A stretch of 6,480 nt of DNA, from the NCBI GenBank assembly GCA_023425455.1, contig JAFACP010000216.1, positions 1-6,480 on the forward strand. Reading direction: 5' to 3'. Every line of letters begins with the position of its first letter. Position 1 is the stretch's first letter. A program made the translations under genes and the position numbers. Shown here piece by piece: positions 1 through 4,933 of the stretch. Source of the stretch: Pseudomonadota bacterium. Lineage in GTDB: Bacteria > Pseudomonadota > Gammaproteobacteria > Enterobacterales > Enterobacteriaceae. The notes under the pieces were generated by a model, which was not told the origin of the DNA, made no database searches, and saw only the letters and a list, made by a program, of their open reading frames with translations.

Positions 1-485
1 TCGATGTCGCCATTCGCATCGCCGATAACCCGGAACCGGGGATGATCGCCCGCCGGCTCGGGGAGTGTCGTTCGGTGCTGTGCGCATCACCGCGCTATCT
101 TGAGGCGCACGGCACGCCGCAGCATCCAGGCGATCTGGCGCAGCATAACTGTCTGCACTACAGCTTCTTCGCCGGTCAGTCATGGCATTTTCTCACCCCG
201 GAAGGGGAAAACACCCGTGTCGCCGTCAGCGGTAATCTTAGCGCCAGCATCTCGTCCCTGCTGATGGAGGCGGCGCTGCAGCACTGCGGCATTGCCATGC
301 TCCCGGCGCGGGAGGCGTGCAGCGCGCTGGAGCAGGGGAGATTAGTTCCGGTGCTGACCGGGCTGACGCCTAAGCCGCTGGCCATCTACGGGATTTATCA
401 GTCCCGTGAATACCAGCCAGCGTCGCTGCGGGTATTTCTTGATGCGCTGGCGCACAATCTGACGGTAAGCGAGCCGGGAGCCTGA
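1..485 (+). CDS. LysR-type transcriptional regulator, C-terminal part (5' truncated by window edge)
   Basis: The frame is open from the left edge (first full codon at 3) to a TGA at 483-485, giving about 160 residues. This is roughly the C-terminal half of a LysR-type regulator of about 300 residues, covering most of the effector-binding domain. It begins with DVAIRIADNPEPGM, continues through ARRLGECRSVLCASPRYLEAHG and has DLAQHNCLHY a little further on; this pattern is typical of the CrgA-like branch of LysR co-inducer domains. The first internal ATG (42) is not a start, because the conserved domain already runs upstream of it. The helix-turn-helix half is outside the window, so neither the DNA target nor the effector can be inferred. 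The gene is co-oriented with osmC and ends 44 nt before the osmC start; its last codons overlap the region where the osmC promoter must bind RNA polymerase. I do not recognise the specific gene. The family assignment is secure. Confidence 0.9.
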   Translation, partial: DVAIRIADNPEPGMIARRLGECRSVLCASPRYLEAHGTPQHPGDLAQHNCLHYSFFAGQSWHFLTPEGENTRVAVSGNLSASISSLLMEAALQHCGIAMLPAREACSALEQGRLVPVLTGLTPKPLAIYGIYQSREYQPASLRVFLDALAHNLTVSEPGA

Positions 486-490
486 GGTGG

Positions 491-500
491 TCTATACTTA
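491..500 (+). promoter_or_regulatory. Probable sigma-S promoter (-10 region) of osmC
   Basis: TCTATACTTA matches the extended -10 preferred by sigma-S (KCTAYACTTAA) at every position covered, including the -13 C at 492 directly before the TATACT hexamer (493-498). No recognisable TTGACA-type -35 lies 16-18 bp upstream (about 469-476), as is common for sigma-S promoters. Transcription would start near 505-506, giving a leader of about 25 nt that carries the ribosome binding site. osmC is a known sigma-S-dependent gene in E. coli, where two overlapping promoters and control by RcsB and NhaR are described; I could not identify those operators here. A short inverted repeat, CTTAC (497-501) and GTAAG (508-512), spans the -10 edge and the expected start site. 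Confidence 0.7.
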
Positions 501-516
501 CCCCTTTGTAAGCCAA

Positions 517-522
517 AAGGAG
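517..522 (+). promoter_or_regulatory. Ribosome binding site of osmC
   Basis: AAGGAG lies 7 nt before the ATG at 530. It is a near-consensus Shine-Dalgarno sequence and fixes the osmC start, in agreement with the E. coli OsmC N-terminus (MTIHK). Confidence 0.85.
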
Positions 523-529
523 AACGAGT

Positions 530-967
530 ATGACGATTCATAAGCACGGTTCGGCGCACTGGTCGGGTGACATTAAACGCGGAAAAGGGACGGTATCGAC
601 CGAAAGCGGCGTTCTCGATCAACAACCTTACGGCTTTAACACCCGTTTTGAAGGGGCGAAAGGGACCAACCCGGAAGAGTTGATTGGCGCGGCGCATGCG
701 GCCTGTTTCTCAATGGCGCTGTCGCTGATGCTGGGAGAGGCGGGTTACACCGCCGACACGATTGATACCACGGCTGACGTGTCGCTCGATAAAACCGACG
801 CCGGTTTCGCGATAAGCAAAATAGCCCTGCAATGCAACGTGACCGTGCCCTGCATCGATCCCCAGCAGTTCGACGGTATTATCCGTAAAGCCAAAGCCGG
901 GTGTCCGGTGTCGCAGGTGCTGAAGGCGGAGATCGCTCTGGACTATACGCTGAATAAGGCCAGCTAA
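530..967 (+). CDS. osmC: OsmC, osmotically inducible peroxiredoxin-like hydroperoxide reductase
   Basis: OsmC is a cytoplasmic thiol-dependent peroxidase that reduces organic hydroperoxides and hydrogen peroxide and is induced by osmotic stress and stationary phase. The protein has 145 residues, close to the 143 of E. coli OsmC, and is nearly identical to it as I recall through the first 70 residues and around the second active-site cysteine. The two catalytic cysteines are present: C59 in GAAHAACFSMALS (peroxidatic) and C125 in KAGCPVSQ (resolving). R39 and the E49-E50 pair, which belong to the conserved active-site surroundings of the Ohr/OsmC fold, are also present. The ATG at 530 has a strong ribosome binding site and a sigma-S-like promoter just upstream. 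The gene is monocistronic by context: co-oriented behind a LysR gene and convergent with ddpF. One oddity is a second cysteine pair, C102 and C108, which I do not recall in the E. coli protein. The identification is very secure. Confidence 0.97.
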   Translation: MTIHKHGSAHWSGDIKRGKGTVSTESGVLDQQPYGFNTRFEGAKGTNPEELIGAAHAACFSMALSLMLGEAGYTADTIDTTADVSLDKTDAGFAISKIALQCNVTVPCIDPQQFDGIIRKAKAGCPVSQVLKAEIALDYTLNKAS

Positions 968-1001
968 CGCCACCTGCCGCCTGGCTCAGGGTTGATACCG
1001 C

Positions 1002-1037
1002 ACGCTGATATCGCCGCCAGGGCGGCGATATCAGCGT
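1002..1037. terminator. Perfect 17-bp inverted repeat, possible bidirectional terminator between osmC and ddpF
   Basis: The left arm (1002-1018) and right arm (1021-1037) are exact reverse complements across all 17 bases, with only AG (1019-1020) between them. The stem starts ACGCTGATATCG and closes in a GC-rich GCCGCC/GGCGGC top. It is central in the 123-bp gap between two converging genes, where a shared terminator is expected. Neither strand shows the run of U that completes an intrinsic terminator: the plus strand continues TACTGCACC and the minus strand GCGGTATCAA. It may instead work with Rho, block 3' exonucleases on both mRNAs, or be a copy of a dispersed palindromic repeat. The dyad is certain; the function is inferred. 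The remainder of 968-1090 shows no other convincing element. Confidence 0.45.
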
Positions 1038-1090
1038 TACTGCACCGGCCTTAAACGGCAACATCACCCGCAGAAGACGGCGCTAACGCA

Positions 1091-2020
1091 TCAGCTGACA
1101 TGACGCCAGCAGCGTGTGGCGCGTCCATCACTTGCCCGACATAGCGCCTGCGGCGTTTCGCAGCCGTGGGTCGCCTGCGGACACCGGTCGCGAAAGTAAC
1201 AGCCAACGGGAAGCTCGCGGTTGCCGGGCAGCTCGGTTTTACGCAGCGCCAGGCGCTCATCGAGCGGTTCGCCGGTACGCGGCACGGAATCGAGAAGCAG
1301 CCGGGTGTAGGGGTGGCGCGGCTGGCCCAGCACCTCCGTGGCGCTACCCAGTTCGACGATTTGCCCCAGATACATCACCGCCACCCGGTCGCTCATATGC
1401 CTGACCACCGAGACGTTATGGGAAATCAGAACATAGGTCAGATTGCGCTGCTGCTGCAGTTTGACCAGCAGGTTGAGGATCTGCGCCTGCACCGAGATGT
1501 CCAGCGCGCTGGTGGGCTCGTCGAGCACGATAATATCCGGGTCGGAAGAGAGCGCCCGGGCAATGGCGATCCGCTGGCGCTGACCGCCGGAAAAGGCGTG
1601 CGGCAGACGGTCGAGATACTCCGGTCGAATGCCGGTCTGCAGGGCCAGCTCCGCGGCAAGTTGACGGCGTTCGCGCTCGCTGCTGCGCCGTTGTACCCAC
1701 AGCGGTTCGGTGATGATGCGCCAGACCGGCAGCCGTGGATCAAGCGACGAGAGCGGATCCTGGAACACCATCTGCATCCCGCCCGTTCCCCGGGTATGGC
1801 GACAGGCACCGGTGCTGGGTTTCAGCATCCCCATCAGCAGCTGCGCCAGAGTACTTTTGCCGCAGCCAGACTCGCCGACAATTCCCAGCGTCTCCCCGCG
1901 CCGGACCTGCAGATCCAGGCCGTTGAGGGCGTGAACCTGCTGCGTCACCCGTCCCAGCCAGTTTTTACGGGCCGGAAAATTCACATGCACGCTATCGAGC
2001 TCAAGTAACACATCAGACAT
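1091..2020 (-). CDS. ddpF: DdpF, ATP-binding subunit of D,D-dipeptide ABC importer
   Basis: This is one of the two ATPases that power the Ddp importer at the cytoplasmic face. The 309-residue protein has Walker A GESGCGKST (49-57), Q-loop Q87, signature FSGGQ (143-147), Walker B with D167-E168 and H-loop H201. The C-terminal oligopeptide-transporter extension has four spaced cysteines, C274, C280, C287 and C304, the pattern that holds an Fe-S cluster in Dpp/Opp ATPases. I chose the ATG at 2020 because GGGAGG lies 6 nt upstream and the N-terminus (MSDVLLELDSVHVNFPARKNWLG) then aligns with E. coli DdpF, which has 308 residues. The frame stays open for another 33 codons, but that stretch lies inside ddpD. 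The start overlaps the ddpD stop by 8 nt. The segment between Walker A and the Q-loop is only 32 residues (K55 to Q87), against 51 in DdpD. Last gene of the operon, ending in TGA. Confidence 0.95.
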   Translation of the reverse strand: MSDVLLELDSVHVNFPARKNWLGRVTQQVHALNGLDLQVRRGETLGIVGESGCGKSTLAQLLMGMLKPSTGACRHTRGTGGMQMVFQDPLSSLDPRLPVWRIITEPLWVQRRSSERERRQLAAELALQTGIRPEYLDRLPHAFSGGQRQRIAIARALSSDPDIIVLDEPTSALDISVQAQILNLLVKLQQQRNLTYVLISHNVSVVRHMSDRVAVMYLGQIVELGSATEVLGQPRHPYTRLLLDSVPRTGEPLDERLALRKTELPGNRELPVGCYFRDRCPQATHGCETPQALCRASDGRATRCWRHVS

Positions 2021-2999
2021 GACGTTCCTCCCGTTGCGGATACCAGCATGCGGTTTGCTGGCCCTCTGCGCCCGCAGGCGCCAGCTGTGGTGTGGTTGTA
2101 CATTTTGCACCGGCGGCAAAACAGCGCTCGCGAAAGGCGCAGCCCCCGGGCAGACGACTGAGATTGGGCACCGTGCCGGGGATTGCCGGCAGAATTTCGC
2201 GCGGTTCGCCGTGCTCGGTGGCGCACTGCAGCAGGCCGATAGAATAGGGGTGCACCGGCCGCTGGATCAGCGTCTGCGTCGCGCCGCTTTCGATCACGCT
2301 TCCGGCATACATTACGTACATCCGGTCGCACAGCTGGGACACCACGGCCATATCGTGGCTGATAAACAGCACCGAGGTACCGCTGGCGCGGGCCTTGTGT
2401 TTTAACAGCCGCAGCACCTGCAGCTGGACAGTCACGTCCAGCGCGGTGGTGGGTTCGTCGGCAATGATCAGCTCAGGCTCGCAGGAGAAGGCCAGGGCGA
2501 TCATCACCCGCTGGCGCATCCCGCCGGAGAGCTCAAACGGATAGCGATCCAGCACCTCGCGCGCGTCCGGAATTTGCATCTCTTCCAGAAGCGTAATCGC
2601 TTTTTGCCGCGCCTCGCGGCGGGAGAGCGGCTGGTGCTGGCGGATCACCTCCATCATCTGCAGCCCAATTTTGCGCGTGGGGTTTAGCGCCGTCATCGGC
2701 TCCTGGAAAATCATCGCCACTCTGGCACCGCGCCACTGGCGCAGCTGTTTTTCCGATGCGTTCAGCACATCTTCCCCCAGTAAGGTGACCCGCCCCTGGT
2801 GGATACGGTAGCTGCCTTCCGGCAGCAGACGCATAGCCAGCATCGCGGTCACCGACTTACCTGAGCCAGACTCGCCGACAACCCCGACAATTTCCCCGCG
2901 GCCGATCGCCAGTGAGACGTGGTTGAGGGCGTGGACTTCCCCGCGAAAGAGCGGGAAACTGAGGTGTAAATCCTCTATCGATAAGACCGTCTCACTCAT
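2013..2999 (-). CDS. ddpD: DdpD, ATP-binding subunit of D,D-dipeptide ABC importer
   Basis: This is the partner ATPase of DdpF; in Dpp/Opp-type importers the two form a heterodimer under the two permeases. The protein has 328 residues, the same length as I recall for E. coli DdpD. It shows Walker A GESGSGKSV (42-50), Q-loop Q99, signature LSGGM (157-161, a usual variant in DppD/OppD proteins), Walker B with D181-E182 and H-loop H215. The C-terminal extension carries C287, C293, C300 and C318, a probable Fe-S ligand set. The ATG at 2999 is preferred: it gives MSETVLSIEDLHLSF, which aligns with E. coli, and GGGAGG lies 9 nt upstream. A GTG one codon earlier (3002) overlaps the ddpC stop and has 6-nt spacing, so it remains possible. 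Only 2 nt separate the gene from ddpC, and its TGA lies inside the start of ddpF, suggesting coupled translation. Confidence 0.95.
   Translation of the reverse strand: MSETVLSIEDLHLSFPLFRGEVHALNHVSLAIGRGEIVGVVGESGSGKSVTAMLAMRLLPEGSYRIHQGRVTLLGEDVLNASEKQLRQWRGARVAMIFQEPMTALNPTRKIGLQMMEVIRQHQPLSRREARQKAITLLEEMQIPDAREVLDRYPFELSGGMRQRVMIALAFSCEPELIIADEPTTALDVTVQLQVLRLLKHKARASGTSVLFISHDMAVVSQLCDRMYVMYAGSVIESGATQTLIQRPVHPYSIGLLQCATEHGEPREILPAIPGTVPNLSRLPGGCAFRERCFAAGAKCTTTPQLAPAGAEGQQTACWYPQREERHV
2027..2032 (-). promoter_or_regulatory. Ribosome binding site of ddpF
   Basis: GGGAGG on the minus strand lies 6 nt before the ddpF ATG at 2020 and inside the last codons of ddpD. It decides between this ATG and a more upstream in-frame ATG at 2119. 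Confidence 0.8.
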
Positions 3000-3001
3000 C
3001 A

Positions 3002-3892
3002 CTATTTTCCTCCCGATTTCGGGTCAAGCAGGTCGCGAACGCCGTCGCCAAAGAGGTTAAAACCGACGGCGGTGATCAGGATGGCTGCGCCCGGGAAGGC
3101 GCAGTACCACCACTGGTCGAGGACATAATTGCGTCCGACCGCCACCATCGCCCCCCACTCAGCGGTTGGCTGCTGCGCGCCCAGACCAATAAAGCCGAGG
3201 GTCGCAGCCATCAGGATCGCGCTGCCGATATCCAGCGACGCCTGCACAATAAGCGACGGCAGGGCGTTACGCAGGATATGCCAGCGGATCAAATGCCAGC
3301 GGGAGGCGCCAAAGGTGCGGGCGGCCTGCACATAGGTGAATTGCCGCACCACCAGTGTCTGACCGCGCGCCAGCCGTACGTAAAACGGAATGCGCACAAT
3401 GGCGATCGCCAGCATGGCGTTAAACAGACTCGGTCCCAGCGCGGCCGCCAGCGCCATCGTCAGCACCAGCGACGGGATCGACAGCATAATGTCCATCAGC
3501 CGCATGATAACCGCATCACCGCGCCCGCCCAGCACCCCGGAGAAGCAGCCCAGCAGCGAACCGATGCCACCGGCGATGATCACCACCGCCAGCCCGGCAG
3601 CAATAGACTGCTGGCTACCCACCAGCACCCGGCTGAACAGGTCACGTCCTACTTCGTCAGTACCAAACCAGTGCTCAGCGGACGGTGCCTGCAGGCGCGC
3701 GGTCAGATCCAGCGCGTTAGGGTCGTGGGACACAATCCACGGTGAGACGAGCATCAGCCCCAGCATCAGGATCATAATGCTCGCGCCGGCAAGCGTAAGC
3801 GGGCTTTTACGCAACATCCACCACAGCTTTGCCCAGTCAACCCGTGGTTTACGCGCGCTAACCGTCGCGGGCGTCTCTTGCGTTAACATCAT
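3002..3892 (-). CDS. ddpC: DdpC, inner-membrane permease of D,D-dipeptide ABC importer
   Basis: This is the second transmembrane subunit of the importer, of the OppC/DppC type. The 296-residue protein (E. coli about 298) has a short polar cytoplasmic N-terminus, a first membrane segment at about 32-53, then the OppC-type conserved block HWFGTDEVGRDLFSRVLVGS (74-93), followed by further hydrophobic segments at about 98-118, 134-155, 156-170, 215-238 and 266-282. The EAA loop that contacts the ATPases is at about 188-212 (from VQAARTFGASRWH onward). I chose the ATG at 3892 because it overlaps the ddpB stop as ATGA, has GGAGG 6 nt upstream, and gives MMLTQET, which matches the E. coli MM start. 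The frame extends 12 codons upstream to another possible start at 3928, but that stretch lies inside ddpB. The stop is TAG at 3004-3002, against the start of ddpD. Confidence 0.95.
   Translation of the reverse strand: MMLTQETPATVSARKPRVDWAKLWWMLRKSPLTLAGASIMILMLGLMLVSPWIVSHDPNALDLTARLQAPSAEHWFGTDEVGRDLFSRVLVGSQQSIAAGLAVVIIAGGIGSLLGCFSGVLGGRGDAVIMRLMDIMLSIPSLVLTMALAAALGPSLFNAMLAIAIVRIPFYVRLARGQTLVVRQFTYVQAARTFGASRWHLIRWHILRNALPSLIVQASLDIGSAILMAATLGFIGLGAQQPTAEWGAMVAVGRNYVLDQWWYCAFPGAAILITAVGFNLFGDGVRDLLDPKSGGK
3009..3014 (-). promoter_or_regulatory. Ribosome binding site of ddpD
   Basis: GGGAGG on the minus strand lies at the end of ddpC, 9 nt before the ATG at 2999 and 6 nt before the alternative GTG at 3002. 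Either codon could be read from it, so the start is uncertain by one residue. Confidence 0.75.
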
Positions 3893-4911
3893 TCGGCACC
3901 TCCGCGCCCGATTCGCGGGTCGATCCACAGATAGAGCAGATCAACCACCAGATTAACCAGCACATACGCCAGCGATACCACGACGGCGAAGCCCATCACG
4001 GCCGGAAAATCGAGCGCCTGAATTGACGTGACAACCCACGCGCCCATCCCCGGCCAGGCAAAAACGGTTTCGGTCAGCACCGCGCCGTAGAGCAGATCAC
4101 CCAGCGCCAGCCCGAGGACGGTAATCGACGGGATCATCGCATTCGGCAGGGCGTAACGCAGGATGATGTACCCGCCGGGCAGGCCACTGGCGCGCGCGGT
4201 ACGAATATAGTCTTCACTAAGCTGCTCCAGCATGGCTGAGCGAACCTGGCGCGCGACAATGCCAAGGTGGACAAACGCCAGCGTGAGCGCGGGCAGAACC
4301 AGGTGCTGCAGCGCGTTAAAGAACACCTCGCCATTGCCCTCCAGCAGGGCGTCGATGAGATAGAACCCGGTGACGTGGGCCGGGGGATCAAGCCAGTCGT
4401 CCAGCCTGCCGCCCCCCGGTAAAATTTGCAGATGGCCGTAGAACAGGACGATCACCCCCAGTCCCAGCCAGAATGCCGGCGTGGAGATCCCGGTCATCGC
4501 CATCAGCCGCACCAGGTGGTCCACCCAGCGGTTACGGTAGACCGCCGACAATATCCCCAGCGGTACGCCGATGAGGAGCGCCAGCAGCAGGGAACAAAAC
4601 GCCAGCTCGAGAGTGGCGGGGAAAAAGGCCTTCAGATCGTCCGCAACCGGTCGCCCGGTGCGGATGGAGGTGCCTAAATCACCGTGGGCCAGCGCATCCA
4701 CGTAGCGGCCAAACTGGATGTACAGCGGCTGATCTAACCCCAGCTGCTGGCGAATACCCTGCACAATTTCGTCGCTGGCCCGATCGCCGGCCAGCAGACG
4801 GGCCGGATCGCCGGGGATCATGTGCGAAATAATAAAAGTAATGATACAGACACCGGCCACCACCAGAATTAACCCCCAGCAGCGCTGGCGCACAATGCTC
4901 CAGAACGTCAT
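3889..4911 (-). CDS. ddpB: DdpB, inner-membrane permease of D,D-dipeptide ABC importer
   Basis: This is the first transmembrane subunit of the importer, of the DppB/OppB type, and pairs with DdpC to form the membrane channel. It has 340 residues, the same length as I recall for E. coli DdpB and with very high similarity. Membrane segments are visible at about 10-31, 98-122, 136-160, 203-220, 258-282 and 303-329. After the first segment comes the family-typical periplasmic block with IPGDPARLL (32-40) and DLGTSIRTGRPV (78-89). The EAA loop is at about 234-258 (from DYIRTARASGLPGGY onward), and ETVFAWPGMG (281-290) is a characteristic C-terminal motif. The ATG at 4911 is preferred because it gives MTFWSIVRQRCWGLIL, aligning with the E. 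coli start, and has a G-rich ribosome binding site. It starts 22 nt after the ddpA stop and ends in a TGA overlapping the ddpC start by 4 nt. Confidence 0.96.
   Translation of the reverse strand: MTFWSIVRQRCWGLILVVAGVCIITFIISHMIPGDPARLLAGDRASDEIVQGIRQQLGLDQPLYIQFGRYVDALAHGDLGTSIRTGRPVADDLKAFFPATLELAFCSLLLALLIGVPLGILSAVYRNRWVDHLVRLMAMTGISTPAFWLGLGVIVLFYGHLQILPGGGRLDDWLDPPAHVTGFYLIDALLEGNGEVFFNALQHLVLPALTLAFVHLGIVARQVRSAMLEQLSEDYIRTARASGLPGGYIILRYALPNAMIPSITVLGLALGDLLYGAVLTETVFAWPGMGAWVVTSIQALDFPAVMGFAVVVSLAYVLVNLVVDLLYLWIDPRIGRGGAE
3899..3903 (-). promoter_or_regulatory. Ribosome binding site of ddpC at the ATGA overlap
   Basis: GGAGG on the minus strand lies 6 nt before the ATG at 3892 and 9 nt before the second ATG at 3889. 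It sits in the last codons of ddpB, just ahead of the ATGA stop-start overlap, an arrangement typical of translational coupling. Confidence 0.8.
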
Positions 4912-4917
4912 ACACTT

Positions 4918-4923
4918 TCCCCC
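4918..4923 (-). promoter_or_regulatory. Ribosome binding site of ddpB
   Basis: GGGGGA on the minus strand lies 6 nt before the ddpB ATG at 4911, inside the 22-nt ddpA-ddpB gap. It is G-rich rather than a perfect AGGAGG. No terminator-like hairpin is visible in the gap, consistent with co-transcription. Confidence 0.65.
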
Positions 4924-4933
4924 GGCGCGACGA

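Noticed and set aside
398..697. Minus-strand open frame of 99 codons across the LysR-osmC junction
   Set aside because: It runs through the osmC promoter and the OsmC N-terminus, both well supported on the plus strand, and has no ribosome binding site or known family.
968..1090. REP/BIME-type repeat or a small RNA gene in the osmC-ddpF gap
   Set aside because: Apart from the single perfect palindrome there is no REP-like consensus, no promoter followed by a terminator with a U-run, and no second repeat copy in the window.
1166..2008. Open frame of 280 codons on the plus strand, antisense to ddpF
   Set aside because: It is a shadow of ddpF caused by third-position GC; the translation is rich in Q, H, R and G with no domain pattern.
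2020..2119. Longer ddpF beginning at the upstream ATG at 2119
   Set aside because: The extra 33 residues lie in the ddpD coding sequence, do not resemble the DdpF N-terminus, and lack the well-placed GGGAGG found before 2020.
2019..2405. Plus-strand open frame of 128 codons opposite the 3' part of ddpD
   Set aside because: Antisense shadow of the conserved ddpD coding sequence, with no supporting start signal or recognisable domain.
3892..3928. Longer ddpC beginning at 3928
   Set aside because: The added 12 residues (MDRPANRARRCR) lie inside ddpB; the ATG at 3892 has a better ribosome binding site and matches the E. coli start.
3278..3956. Overlapping plus-strand open frames of 155 and 188 codons opposite ddpC
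   Set aside because: Their translations are low-complexity (Q/H/R-rich or S/P-rich), as expected for the antisense of membrane-protein codons, and ddpC on the other strand is unmistakable.
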